64,000 bases of DNA, taken from the NCBI GenBank assembly GCA_003136575.1, contig PLEX01000184.1, positions 1 through 64,000 on the forward strand. The letters run 5' to 3'. Positions 44,861 through 53,812 of this stretch are shown in pieces; positions within the stretch are counted from its first letter, which is position 1; each line of letters starts with the position of its first letter. Source of the stretch: Bryobacterales bacterium (GTDB lineage Bacteria > Acidobacteriota > Terriglobia > Bryobacterales > Bryobacteraceae). The notes beneath the pieces were generated by a model, which did not search any database, was not told where the DNA came from, and saw only the letters and a list, made by a program, of their open reading frames with translations. Both the position numbers and the translations under genes were made by a program.

Positions 44861-47128
44861 TTGAAACGCATTGGTCGGCATTCCCCGGAAGTTTTCCGGG
44901 GAGCGCGGCGCGCGGTGACGAAGTTCTCCGTTGCCCTGATGTTTGCCTGCCTCGCCTGGGGCCAGTCAGTGCGCGTCGAGCGGATTTCGCAGGCGCCGAA
45001 GCTGGACGATTTTCTCGCCGGCGGCGAAGTCCAGGGCTTCGCGCGCATCACCGATTTCCGGCAGAACCGGCCGGCCGATGGTAAGCCAGCCAGTCGCGAA
45101 ACCATCGCCTGGCTGGCATACGACGACGAGAACTTCTACGCCGCGTTCCTCTGTAAGGAAGAGCCCGGCAAGATCCGCGCGCGCATGGCAAAACGCGAAG
45201 ATATCTGGAGCGACGACGAAGTCGGCCTGTATCTCGATACCTTCCACGACAAGCGTCACGCCTTCGCGTTCTACGTGAATCCGTTCGGCATCCAAAGCGA
45301 TTCGATCAACACGGAGGGCCAGGACGAAGACTACACGTTCGATACCGTTTGGAATTCCGAAGGCCGGATCACGGCCGATGGTTACGCAGTGCTCATTACG
45401 GTCCCGTTCCGCAGCCTGCGCTTTACGAGGGCCGATGTGCAGACCTGGGGCATCTCGCTCGCGCGCTTCATTCCGGCGCAAAACGAAGCCTCCTTCTGGC
45501 CGTACTACACGTATCGCAAAGAGGGCTTCGCAACGCAGTTCGCAACGCTCGATGGCCTTGAACGCGTCTCGCCCGGCCGCAATCTGCAGTTTATTCCCTA
45601 CGGCGTGCTCGGCAGTTCGCACTTTCTGAACAACCCGGATTTCGCGCCGCCGCAGTTCCTCGATCAGTACGACCACCGCGCGGGGCTGGATACGAAAGTC
45701 ATTCTCCACGACTCGTTCACTCTCGATGTCACGCTTAACCCCGACTTCAGCCAGGTGGAATCGGAAGACCCGCAGGTGACGGTCAATCAGCGCTTCGAAG
45801 TCTATTTCCCCGAGAAGCGGCCGTTTTTCCTCGACAACGCCAATTACTTCCAGACCCCGGAGGATCTGTTCTTCTCGCGTCGAATCGCGAATCCGGAGTA
45901 CGGCGCGCGCGTCACCGGCAGGCAGGGGCGATGGCTCGCGGGGCTGCTCGCCATCGACGACCGCGCGCCCGGCCAGCAACTTGCTCCGGGCGATCCGGAT
46001 TCGGGCAAGCACGCGCTGATCGGCATGGCGCGAGTGCAGCGCGAATTGGCAAACCAATCCACGCTCGGGTTTCTGTTTACCAATTACAGTTTTGCCGGGA
46101 ATTCCGAGCAGGTGTTCTCGCTCGATACGCGTCTCCGCCTTGGCTCGAATCTGGTCTTCACGGGGCAGGCGGTCAGGAGCCAGGCGGACTACACGGATGG
46201 AACGCATCCGCAGGGTTCCATCTTTCACGCCGAACTGAACTACACGGGCCTGCATCTCACGGCGAAGTCGGTTTTTCGCAGCCTCGGACCTGGCTTCGTC
46301 TCGACGCTGTCTTACATACCGCGCGTGGATATTCGCCAGGGCGTCCACAACATCGCATGGAAGTGGCTGCCTTCGCGCGCCGTGCTGAAATCGTTCGGCC
46401 CCACGCTCGATGTGACGGAAGACTGGAACCATACGGGCGCTCTTCAGGACTGGATCGTCTCGCTCGGTTTCGCCTTTGAGTTGACCGGAAACACCACGAT
46501 CACCGCGAAGAGAACCGGAGCGCTGGAAGTGTTTCAGTTCCTGAACTTCCGCAAGCACTCGAGCGATTTCGGCGTGACGACTGAGATCTCAAAGCTGGTG
46601 GGCGTCGAGGCCGCATACGGAACCGGCGCGGGAGTCAATTACGATCCGGCTACAGGAGTGCTCCCGTTTCTCGGCGCGAGCAAGAACCTCACGATGCATC
46701 TGACCGTGCGGCCTTCGAAGAAGGTCAAGATCGACGAGACTTACCTTTTCAGCCATCTGAGCACGCTGGAGATGTCGCAGGTGGCGCAGGAATACGGCGG
46801 CGGCGCGGTTTTCAATAATCATCTGTTCCGCTCGCAACTGAATTATCAGTTCACGCGGGAACTGTCTCTGAGAACGATAATCGACTACAATGGCGTCCTG
46901 CCGAACACCGCGCTCATCGACCTCACTCCCGCCAAAACAGTGACCGCCGATTTTTTGCTGACGTGGCTGGCGAGTCCTGGCACCGCTATCTATCTGGGAT
47001 ACACCGACACGCATCAGAACCTCGCCATCTTCCCGGGCATGCCGGATTTTGTGGGGAACATCGGCGCGCCTTCCACCACGACGGGCCGGCAGCTTTTCCT
47101 GAAGGTCAGCTATCTGATCCGGCGCTGA
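44861..47128 (+). CDS. DUF5916 outer-membrane protein with CBM9-like domain
   Basis: The 755-residue protein has a signal peptide after a basic N-terminus ('FSVALMFACLAWGQS'), a carbohydrate-binding family 9-like domain (about 38-220: 'WLAYDDENFYAAFLCKEE', 'DDEVGLYLDTF', 'NPFGIQSD'), and then the DUF5916 barrel region. The latter includes the characteristic 'TLNPDFSQVESEDPQVTVNQRFEVYFPEKRPFFLDNANYF'. It should form a beta-barrel in the outer membrane and bind a glycan or other ligand on the surface. The TTG at 44861 lacks a ribosome site; the GTG at 44915 would start directly at the signal peptide and may be the true start. Confidence 0.88.
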   Translation: MKRIGRHSPEVFRGARRAVTKFSVALMFACLAWGQSVRVERISQAPKLDDFLAGGEVQGFARITDFRQNRPADGKPASRETIAWLAYDDENFYAAFLCKEEPGKIRARMAKREDIWSDDEVGLYLDTFHDKRHAFAFYVNPFGIQSDSINTEGQDEDYTFDTVWNSEGRITADGYAVLITVPFRSLRFTRADVQTWGISLARFIPAQNEASFWPYYTYRKEGFATQFATLDGLERVSPGRNLQFIPYGVLGSSHFLNNPDFAPPQFLDQYDHRAGLDTKVILHDSFTLDVTLNPDFSQVESEDPQVTVNQRFEVYFPEKRPFFLDNANYFQTPEDLFFSRRIANPEYGARVTGRQGRWLAGLLAIDDRAPGQQLAPGDPDSGKHALIGMARVQRELANQSTLGFLFTNYSFAGNSEQVFSLDTRLRLGSNLVFTGQAVRSQADYTDGTHPQGSIFHAELNYTGLHLTAKSVFRSLGPGFVSTLSYIPRVDIRQGVHNIAWKWLPSRAVLKSFGPTLDVTEDWNHTGALQDWIVSLGFAFELTGNTTITAKRTGALEVFQFLNFRKHSSDFGVTTEISKLVGVEAAYGTGAGVNYDPATGVLPFLGASKNLTMHLTVRPSKKVKIDETYLFSHLSTLEMSQVAQEYGGGAVFNNHLFRSQLNYQFTRELSLRTIIDYNGVLPNTALIDLTPAKTVTADFLLTWLASPGTAIYLGYTDTHQNLAIFPGMPDFVGNIGAPSTTTGRQLFLKVSYLIRR

Positions 47129-47190
47129 GACTGAAGCCGCTTGTTCGCACGCACCGGCACCCTCGTCTGTTACTGTGGTCGTCAGGACCG

Positions 47191-47808
47191 ATGGCCACGC
47201 AACCCAAGACCTTTCTCACGGCGGAACAATACCTCGAAATCGAGCGCAAAGCCGATTACAAGAGCGAATTCTTCAACGGCGAGATGTTCGCCATGGCCGG
47301 AGCGCAGAGGGCGCACAATCAACTCGTCGCCAGTCTGGTGCGCGAACTCGGCCAACAGTTCCGTGGGCGGCCATGCGATGTCTACCCGAGCGACATGCGC
47401 GTCCGGGTAAAGTCGACCGGCCTCTACACGTACCCCGACGTAACCGCCGTGTGCGGCGAACAACGCTTCGCCGACGGCCAGACCGACACCCTGCTTAACC
47501 CCTCCCTGATTGTCGAAGTCCTTTCCTCGTCGACCGAAGCTTATGACCGTGGCCGCAAGTTTGAACACTACCAGTCAATCGAATCGCTGCGCGAGTATTT
47601 GCTGGTGGCATCCGACCGCATGCACGTAGATCTCTATTCCACGCAACCCGACGGCCGCTGGTTGCTCACCTCCGCCAGCCTGCCGGAAGATTCCCTGATA
47701 CTTGAGTCCGTCGGCGCAGAGCTTCTTCTGGCGGATTTGTACGAGAAGGTGGAACTTTCGCCTGATTTGCCTGAAACCAACCCCAGCCGCACGCCCGACA
47801 GGCAATAG
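47191..47808 (+). CDS. Uma2-family (DUF820) PD-(D/E)XK nuclease-fold protein
   Basis: A 205-residue protein with the Uma2 pattern: 'LTAEQYLEIERKADYKSEFFNGEMFAMAGAQRAHNQLVASLVREL', then 'VYPSDMRVRV', 'YPDVTAVCGE' with the core Asp, and 'LIVEVLSSSTEAYDRGRKFEHYQSIESLREYLLV' with the E-x-L motif and Lys. This is a restriction-endonuclease-like fold that is highly expanded in cyanobacteria and some Acidobacteria; its role is unknown. The ATG at 47191 was chosen over 46963, which lies within the DUF5916 gene. No mobile-element genes are next to it. Confidence 0.92.
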   Translation: MATQPKTFLTAEQYLEIERKADYKSEFFNGEMFAMAGAQRAHNQLVASLVRELGQQFRGRPCDVYPSDMRVRVKSTGLYTYPDVTAVCGEQRFADGQTDTLLNPSLIVEVLSSSTEAYDRGRKFEHYQSIESLREYLLVASDRMHVDLYSTQPDGRWLLTSASLPEDSLILESVGAELLLADLYEKVELSPDLPETNPSRTPDRQ

Positions 47809-47853
47809 CTTGGGATTAGCCGCGCACTCGCGGTATCACGCGATAATAGCCCT

Positions 47854-48804
47854 ATGTCCGAATCGACGACGCCCGCCGCGCTCCAGGTGCGCGGCCTGCG
47901 CAAAGCCTACCAGGACGTCGTCGCCGTCGATGGGCTCGATCTCGAAGTCCGCCGTGGAGAATGCTTCGGCCTGCTGGGCCCCAACGGCGCCGGAAAGACG
48001 ACCACAATCGAAATCTGCGAAGGCCTGACGACCCCGGATTCGGGTGACGTGGAAGTGCTCGGCATGCGCTGGAGCACTCAGGCCATGGCCCTCCGCCAGC
48101 GGCTCGGCATTCAGCTGCAGGATACGCAGCTATCCGACAAGCTTACGGTCTTTGAAACCGTGCGGCTGTTCCGCAGCTTCTACCATCAGGGACCCGCCGC
48201 GGCGGAAATGATCGACCTGATGCAGTTGGGCGAAAAACGCTCATCCCGCGTGGGCAGTCTTTCCGGCGGTCAGAAACAAAGGCTTGCGCTGGCCTGCGCG
48301 CTGGTGGGCGCTCCGGATCTGCTCTTTCTGGACGAGCCAACCACCGGCCTCGATCCGCAGGCCCGCCGTCAGCTATGGGATGTGATCGACGCCTTTCGCG
48401 GGGAAGGCCGAACGATTCTGCTGACCACCCACTACATGGACGAAGCCGAAAAGCTGTGCGACCGCGTCGCCATCATGGACCATGGCCGGCAAATCGCCCT
48501 TGGGACGCCGCGTGAACTCGTCGCGTCGATCGGAGGCGAACATCTGGTCGAGTTCTCCGTCGGCGACAAGGGCCGCGCCCTCGATACGGAAACTCTTCGC
48601 CACATCGAAGGCGTCAGCGACGTGCGCCTCGACGCCGATACCGGCAATGTGCGGATGCAGGTGGACGAACTGCACCGCGCGGTGCCTGCGCTGTTGAACG
48701 AAATCAACCGCCAGGGGATTCCTCTGACAGAGTTGCGAACCCATTCGGCCACGCTGGAAGACGTATTCGTAGCCTTGACCGGGAGGCATCTTCGCGATGA
48801 GTAG
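47854..48804 (+). CDS. ABC transporter ATP-binding protein (ABC-2 exporter)
   Basis: The 316-residue ATPase has Walker A 'GPNGAGKTT', signature 'GSLSGGQKQRLALACAL', Walker B 'LLFLDEPTTGLDP' and 'LLTTHYMDEAEKL'. The C-terminal part ('VRMQVDELHRAVPALLNEINRQGIPLTELRTHSATLEDVFVALTG') is the usual DrrA/CcmA-type tail. It energises export through the permease whose start overlaps its end by eight bases. No regulator is adjacent, unlike the exporter at 10-11.7 kb. Substrate unknown. Confidence 0.94.
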   Translation: MSESTTPAALQVRGLRKAYQDVVAVDGLDLEVRRGECFGLLGPNGAGKTTTIEICEGLTTPDSGDVEVLGMRWSTQAMALRQRLGIQLQDTQLSDKLTVFETVRLFRSFYHQGPAAAEMIDLMQLGEKRSSRVGSLSGGQKQRLALACALVGAPDLLFLDEPTTGLDPQARRQLWDVIDAFRGEGRTILLTTHYMDEAEKLCDRVAIMDHGRQIALGTPRELVASIGGEHLVEFSVGDKGRALDTETLRHIEGVSDVRLDADTGNVRMQVDELHRAVPALLNEINRQGIPLTELRTHSATLEDVFVALTGRHLRDE

Positions 48805-49831
48805 CTTTGCCGATCGCTCGCTCGCGCAACTGACTGTTGTACGCTTTCGCGAATTTCTTCGCGAGCCCGAAGCGGTGTTCTGGGTCTTCCTGTTCCCGAT
48901 TCTGCTCGCCGCCGGATTGGGTCTCGCCTTTCGCAATCGTCCGGCCGAAGTGCTGAAGATCGCCGCCGTATCGCGGGAGATCGTAGCGCCGCTCCGCCAG
49001 GAAAAGCTTCTGGACGTTCAGGCTCTCGACGCAACCGCGGCCGAGACGGCGCTGCGGGCGGGCAAAGTGGCATTAGTCGCAGAACCCGGTTCAGGCGGCG
49101 CTGTCGTCTACCGTTATGACGACACGAACCCCGAAGGCCGTACCGCCCGCATGCTCGCCGACCGCGCGCTCCAGCGAGCCGCCGGACGGATCGATCCCGT
49201 TTCGTCGAGCGACCGGCTGATGAGCGAACCCGGGTCGCGCTACATCGACTTTCTCCTGCCTGGACTGCTTGGCATGAACCTGATGGGCAGTTCCATCTGG
49301 GGCCTCGCGTTCGGCGTCGTCGACGCCCGCCGCAAGAAACTGTTGAAGCGGCTGATTGCCACACCGATGCCGCGCTACGAGTATCTTCTCTCCTTCCTGC
49401 TGTCGCGCCTCGCGATGCTCGTGATCGAAGTGAGCACGTTGCTTGGTTTCGGCGTGCTGGTCTTCCACGTTCCGGTGTGGGGTTCGCTGGCCGGGTTCAT
49501 GGCGCTGTGCGTGCTCGGCTCGTTGTCGTTCAGTTCGCTGGGCCTATTGATCGCCTCGCGCGCGCGGACCATAGAGGCCGTTTCGGGGATCACCAACCTG
49601 GTCATGATGCCGATGTGGATCCTGTCGGGTGTTTTCTTTTCCTCGCAGCGTTTCCCCGATATCATCCAGCCCGCGATCCACGCGCTGCCGCTGACCGCGC
49701 TCATCAATGCGCTGCGCGCCAACATGCTGCAGGGCGCGAGCCTCGGTCAACTCTGGCCGGAAGCCGCGGTGCTCGGAGCGTGGCTTGTGGTCGGTTTCAC
49801 GCTAGCGCTGAAGCTGTTCCGCTGGCGGTAA
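48797..49831 (+). CDS. ABC-2 type transporter permease
   Basis: A 344-residue membrane protein with one N-terminal helix ('VFWVFLFPILLAAGLGLAF'), an extracytoplasmic domain of about 130 residues, and five C-terminal helices. These include 'ISGI' region helices ending 'GITNLVMMPMWILSGVFFSSQRFPDIIQPAIHALPLTALINALRANML', the ABC-2 family signature. The large loop is typical of the exporters with a periplasmic domain. It overlaps the ATPase gene as ATGAGTAG, so the two form a coupled pair. Confidence 0.93.
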   Translation: MSSFADRSLAQLTVVRFREFLREPEAVFWVFLFPILLAAGLGLAFRNRPAEVLKIAAVSREIVAPLRQEKLLDVQALDATAAETALRAGKVALVAEPGSGGAVVYRYDDTNPEGRTARMLADRALQRAAGRIDPVSSSDRLMSEPGSRYIDFLLPGLLGMNLMGSSIWGLAFGVVDARRKKLLKRLIATPMPRYEYLLSFLLSRLAMLVIEVSTLLGFGVLVFHVPVWGSLAGFMALCVLGSLSFSSLGLLIASRARTIEAVSGITNLVMMPMWILSGVFFSSQRFPDIIQPAIHALPLTALINALRANMLQGASLGQLWPEAAVLGAWLVVGFTLALKLFRWR

Positions 49832-49859
49832 GAGTGCGCCGTCGAAAAGGCTGCGCTGC

Positions 49860-51200
49860 TTACTGCTTGATGATCTGGCCGTCGCCCTTGCGCAGTTCGC
49901 CCCAGCCGCCGTTCAGTCCGTTGGCGGGATTCGTGAACGGATACTTCGCCGCCGCTTTCTCATCCACTTCAATCCCCCACCCCGGCTTCGTGCTGGGCCA
50001 GAGATAGCCGTCTTCGCAAACGGGGCAGCCGCTGAAAACCTCCTGCGTGCGCGCATTGAACGGCGTGTACTCCTGAATGCCGAAGTTGTAGCTGACCACA
50101 TCCAGCGTCACGTTGGCCATGTGGCCGATAGGCGAAACATCGCCCGGACCGTGCCACGCGGTCTTCACGCCGAACTGTTCGCCGAGTATCGCGATCTTGC
50201 GCGCCGGAGTAAACCCGCCCGCCTGCGAGACGTGGCAGCGGATATAGTCGATCAGCCGCTCGGAAATCAACGGAGTCCATTCGTGAGGGCTGTTAAACAA
50301 TTCACCCATCGCAATCGGCGTGGCGCACTGCTGCCGGATCTGCCGGAAATACGCGATATCCTCCGGCGAGAGCGGGTCTTCCATGAAGAACAGATGGTAC
50401 TTTTCCAGATCCTTGGCGAACCGCACGGCTTCGTTCGGCGTTACGCGCTCATGCACGTCGTGCAGCAGCCCGACATCTTCGCCCAATTGCTCGCGCGCCG
50501 CGTCGAACATCTTCAGTACGCGGCGGATGTATGGCAGCGGCTCGAACACGGGTCCCGCGGCAAGGCCCTTCACCGGTGGAACCGCGCCACCGCCGCCGCC
50601 CGCGTAACCCTGATACCCGGGAACGCTGACCTGCATGCGCACGTTGCGGAAACCCTGGCCCATATAGCGCTTTGCGTTGTCGATCACCTGCTGAATCTCG
50701 CCGCCATCGGCATGTGCGTAGACGTCGGCGGCTTCCCGGCACTTGCCGCCCACCAGGTCGTAGACGGGCATGTTCGCCATGCGGCCCTTGATGTCCCAAA
50801 GCGCCAGATCGACGCCGCTGATCGCATTGTTCAGCACCGGCCCGTTCTTCCAGTAAGAGCTGTCGTAGCAGGTCTGCCAGATGTCCTCAATCTTGTCGAC
50901 GGTGTGGTTTTTGAGCAGGGGCTTGAGGTAGCGCTCGACGGCGGGCTTGACGAGGTCGGCGCGCTGCGTGAACGTGGCGCAGCCGTAGCCATAGAGGCCG
51001 TCCTGATCGGTGGTGATCTTGACCACGTCCAGTCGCACCCCCGCGGGCGCGGTTTCGATCACCGCGATGTCTTTGATCTTCGGCCGCGCCAGACCGCGCA
51101 CGGCCTTCTCGACGGCTTGCTGGGCGCGTTGTTCGCGCGGCGTCATCAGGCCTGCGAGGCCGACGCCAGCGATGGATTTCAGGATGCTGCGGCGATTCAT
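49860..51200 (-). CDS. Exported enolase-superfamily sugar-acid dehydratase (mannonate dehydratase-like)
   Basis: The 446-residue protein has a Tat-like leader ('NRRSILKSIAGVGLAGLM') and a full mandelate-racemase/muconate-lactonising fold of the ManD/RspA branch. The metal ligands Asp248 ('LHDVHERV'), Glu274 ('FMEDP') and Glu300 ('MGELFNS') are spaced by exactly 26 residues, as in ManD. Also visible are 'HVSQAGGFTPARKIA' and 'WHGPGDVSPIGHMA' with the catalytic His. It should dehydrate D-mannonate or a related acid sugar to a 2-keto-3-deoxy acid. A short Gly-rich loop at 200-206 interrupts the lid region. Export of such an enzyme is unusual. Confidence 0.87.
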   Translation of the reverse strand: MNRRSILKSIAGVGLAGLMTPREQRAQQAVEKAVRGLARPKIKDIAVIETAPAGVRLDVVKITTDQDGLYGYGCATFTQRADLVKPAVERYLKPLLKNHTVDKIEDIWQTCYDSSYWKNGPVLNNAISGVDLALWDIKGRMANMPVYDLVGGKCREAADVYAHADGGEIQQVIDNAKRYMGQGFRNVRMQVSVPGYQGYAGGGGGAVPPVKGLAAGPVFEPLPYIRRVLKMFDAAREQLGEDVGLLHDVHERVTPNEAVRFAKDLEKYHLFFMEDPLSPEDIAYFRQIRQQCATPIAMGELFNSPHEWTPLISERLIDYIRCHVSQAGGFTPARKIAILGEQFGVKTAWHGPGDVSPIGHMANVTLDVVSYNFGIQEYTPFNARTQEVFSGCPVCEDGYLWPSTKPGWGIEVDEKAAAKYPFTNPANGLNGGWGELRKGDGQIIKQ

Positions 51201-51422
51201 TTTGGTGACGTGCTCCAGTCGCTCATTCTATACCCGGAGAATCCGACGCCGGCATCATGCGTCGGAATTTGGCGGCATTTGGGAATTTGTGGCGGGGCGG
51301 CGGACGGAATCCGTTTATTGTCAGGCCCAATGACCAGGGGGTGGCAAGTCTTCAGAACGTGGTGCGCAGTTTTTCCGAAAACGGAGCGGAGGGTCGTCCT
51401 GAAACATGTTCTCCGAATCCGG

Positions 51423-52922
51423 TCAGGCCCGGTCGCGGTATTCGCCGAAGACGCGACGCAGAGTGTCGGAGATTTCGCCTACCGTGGCCGATGCTTGCGC
51501 CGCATCCACAATCCTGGGCATCAGGTTCCCGGCGCCTCGGGCAGTTTCTTCCAGGGCCACAATGCTCCTGCGCCATGCCGCGGCATCGCGCCGGGTTCGC
51601 AGTTGCGCAACGCTCTCCACCTGGGCGCTCTCAATCCCCGGGTTTACGCGAAAAACAGGCACGTCCGCGCCGTCATCGGACTGAAACCTGTTGACTCCCA
51701 CGACCACCCGCTTGCCTGACTCCACCTCACGCTGAAATTCGTACGCCGCGTTCTGAATCTGCGATTGCGGATAACCCGACTCTATCGCCGCGAGAGCGCC
51801 GCCCATTTCGTCGATGCGCCGGATATATTCCATCGCCTCGGTTTCAATGCGGTCCGTCAGTTCTTCGACGTAGTAACTGCCGCCGAAAGGGTCCGGCGCC
51901 GCGGGCACACCGCTCTCATACGCGATCACCTGCTGAGTGCGCAGCGCCAGGAGGGCGGACTCTTCGGTGGGCAGCCCCAGCGCTTCGTCGCGGCTGTTGG
52001 TGTGCAACGACTGCGCGCCGCCTAATACCGCGGCCAGCGCCTCAATGGTGGTGCGAACCACGTTCACATCCGGCTGCTGTGCGGTGAGGCTCGAGCCCGC
52101 CGTCTGGGCGTGGAAGCGCAGCATCCACGAGCGCTCGTTCTTCGCGCCGAACCGGTCTTTCATCAGGCGCGCGTAGAGCCGGCGCGCGGCGCGAAATTTC
52201 GCGATCTCGGTAAGGAAATCCATTTGCGCATTGAAGAAGAACGACAGGCGGGGCGCGAAGTCGTCCACATGGAGGCCCGCCGCGACCGCAGCTTCAATGT
52301 AGGCGATGGCATTGGCAAAAGTGAACGCGACTTCCTGCACCGCGGTCGAGCCGGCTTCGCGAATGTGATAACCGCTGATCGAGATCGTGTTCCATTCCGG
52401 GAATTCGCACGCGGCCCATGCGAAAACGTCGGTTACGATGCGCAGAGCGGCCCGGGGAGGATAGATGTAGGTTCCGCGGGCGATGTACTCCTTGAGAATG
52501 TCGTTCTGGATAGTCCCGGCGATGCGGCGGGGGTCGGCACCCTGCTCCTTCGCGATCAGGAAGTAAAAGGCGAGCAGGATGGCGGCGGTGGAGTTGATCG
52601 TCATCGAGGTGGAGACCAGGTCGAGCGCAATGCCGTCGAATAACCTGCGCATGTCGGCGAGTGAGGCGATAGAGACGCCGACCCGGCCAACCTCACCGGC
52701 GGCCAGCGGATGATCGGGGTCCATGCCCATTTGGGTTGGGAGGTCGAAAGCGACGGAGAGGCCGGTTGTGCCCTGGCTCAGGAGGTAACGATAGCGGGCG
52801 TTGCTCTCCTCGGCGGAACCGAAGCCCGCGTATTGGCGCATCGTCCAAAGGCGGTCGCGATACATGCCGGGGTAAATTCCCCGGGTAAAAGGGAATTCGC
52901 CGGGCTTAAGCGAGGGTTCCAT
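51423..52922 (-). CDS. Acyl-CoA mutase large subunit (methylmalonyl-CoA mutase family)
   Basis: A 499-residue B12-dependent mutase catalytic subunit: '[44 protein letters not shown]', '[14 protein letters not shown]', '[15 protein letters not shown]' with the active-site His, and '[14 protein letters not shown]'. The Tyr in 'RQYAGFG' is the substrate-binding residue found in methylmalonyl-CoA mutases rather than Phe of isobutyryl-CoA mutases. The cobalamin-binding domain is not fused and not in the window. The N-terminus is about 40 residues shorter than in many homologues; an in-frame TGA lies just upstream, so no extension is possible. It lies 15 bases after a small membrane-protein gene. 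Confidence 0.9.
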   Translation of the reverse strand: MEPSLKPGEFPFTRGIYPGMYRDRLWTMRQYAGFGSAEESNARYRYLLSQGTTGLSVAFDLPTQMGMDPDHPLAAGEVGRVGVSIASLADMRRLFDGIALDLVSTSMTINSTAAILLAFYFLIAKEQGADPRRIAGTIQNDILKEYIARGTYIYPPRAALRIVTDVFAWAACEFPEWNTISISGYHIREAGSTAVQEVAFTFANAIAYIEAAVAAGLHVDDFAPRLSFFFNAQMDFLTEIAKFRAARRLYARLMKDRFGAKNERSWMLRFHAQTAGSSLTAQQPDVNVVRTTIEALAAVLGGAQSLHTNSRDEALGLPTEESALLALRTQQVIAYESGVPAAPDPFGGSYYVEELTDRIETEAMEYIRRIDEMGGALAAIESGYPQSQIQNAAYEFQREVESGKRVVVGVNRFQSDDGADVPVFRVNPGIESAQVESVAQLRTRRDAAAWRRSIVALEETARGAGNLMPRIVDAAQASATVGEISDTLRRVFGEYRDRA

Positions 52923-52937
52923 GGGGTACCCGAAGCG

Positions 52938-53285
52938 TCAACCAGCCGTGCGTTTCGTTCCGGCACGCGTGATACGGCGGGCTTTCAGAATGGAGGAGAG
53001 GCCGTAGCCAGCGGTGACCAGGACGAGGAAGCCCGCGAGGATCATCAGGATGGGGTCCGTGGTTTTCGCTTCCTGGTACATTTTGAGGGCACCGGTGGCT
53101 GCAACTGCAAGAAAAATAAAGCCGAGAATCTCATGCCAGAGCGCGTGGAGCGGCCTGACCGCCGCCGGCACCACGTGCTTGACGAACGTTCCGGAGTTTT
53201 TTACGGTCGGCGCCCAGCTTTTTCCGGCGCTGCGGGCCATCTTGCCCGCGACTCTCCCCGCTGCGCGCAACTGCTTATGATCCAC
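52938..53285 (-). CDS. Small two-helix membrane protein
   Basis: A 115-residue protein from a GTG start at 53285: a basic amphipathic N-terminus ('VAGKMARSAGKSW'), two transmembrane helices ('ILGFIFLAVAATGALKMY', 'PILMILAGFLVLVTAGYGLSSILKAR') and a basic tail. The track's longer start at 53393 would add an unlikely Arg-rich leader that runs into the divergent promoter. No family is recognised. It is 15 bases upstream of the mutase gene, so it may share that transcript. Confidence 0.65.
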   Translation of the reverse strand: MDHKQLRAAGRVAGKMARSAGKSWAPTVKNSGTFVKHVVPAAVRPLHALWHEILGFIFLAVAATGALKMYQEAKTTDPILMILAGFLVLVTAGYGLSSILKARRITRAGTKRTAG

Positions 53286-53361
53286 AGCTTTATCGTAGCG
53301 CAGACAGCGCGGGCGGGGTTTCGGGCGGCTATCCGGGAACAAGTTTCTTGCAAAAATATGG

Positions 53362-53390
53362 TTGTACCCGCCCCATTCGGCTTGTACAAT
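53362..53390 (+). promoter_or_regulatory. Strong promoter of the small gene at 53492
   Basis: TTGTAC, 17 bases, TACAAT: close matches to the sigma-70 boxes with ideal spacing, predicting a start near 53397 and a leader of about 95 bases. Confidence 0.7.
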
Positions 53391-53402
53391 CAAGAAAAAC
53401 CG

Positions 53403-53418
53403 TCGATATAAATATCGA
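53403..53418. promoter_or_regulatory. Perfect palindrome just after the predicted start site
   Basis: TCGATAT-AA-ATATCGA lies 6-21 bases downstream of the predicted transcription start. It could be a repressor operator or a 5' leader hairpin protecting the message. Confidence 0.55.
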
Positions 53419-53491
53419 GGAACGTTTGGTTCCGATATTGCATCTTAGAAGTTAGAAAACCATTAAGGAGCGCGGGGGAAAGGGGCCAAAC

Positions 53492-53788
53492 TTGGAAGAA
53501 CGTCTAAAGAGCTTGATGCAGGACCTGGGAAACGCGATCAACGAGTCGCTTTCCGAATCCGAGCGCATTGCGGAGGCGATCGGGGAGATCAAAGGCGCGG
53601 GCTACGACGTCTTTCTCGTACTGGAGGCCACAATCGGCTTCAACAAACGAGACGAGCGCGAGGATAGCGAAGGTTCGGAGGCCGCTAAAGAACCGAAAGA
53701 GCTTACATCGGTGGGCAAAGTCCGGTTTACGAGTCAGGACCAGCGGTTCCTGAAGGCCCTGCGGATTACCGTCGAAGAAGAGGCGTAA
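53492..53788 (+). CDS. Small conserved-looking acidic protein, function unknown
   Basis: A 98-residue soluble protein from a TTG start with a purine-rich GGGGAAAGGGG region upstream. The N-terminal half is helical ('LKSLMQDLGNAINESLSESERIAEAIGEIKGAGYDVFLVLEATIGF'), followed by a charged linker of Glu, Lys and Ser and a final 'FTSQDQRFLKALRITVEE'. No known domain is recognised. Its strong promoter and long leader with a palindrome suggest it is well expressed and regulated. The glycosyltransferase gene converges on it. Confidence 0.72.
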   Translation: MEERLKSLMQDLGNAINESLSESERIAEAIGEIKGAGYDVFLVLEATIGFNKRDEREDSEGSEAAKEPKELTSVGKVRFTSQDQRFLKALRITVEEEA

Positions 53789-53812
53789 GCGCGACGGGCT
53801 TGCCGTGGCTGA

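Noticed and set aside
44966-46558. 530-codon minus-strand frame
   Set aside because: Antisense shadow of the DUF5916 gene with an Arg-rich composition and no domain.
47191-47808. Uma2 protein as evidence of a mobile element
   Set aside because: No transposase, integrase, inverted repeats or target duplication lies around it; Uma2 genes are often scattered singly.
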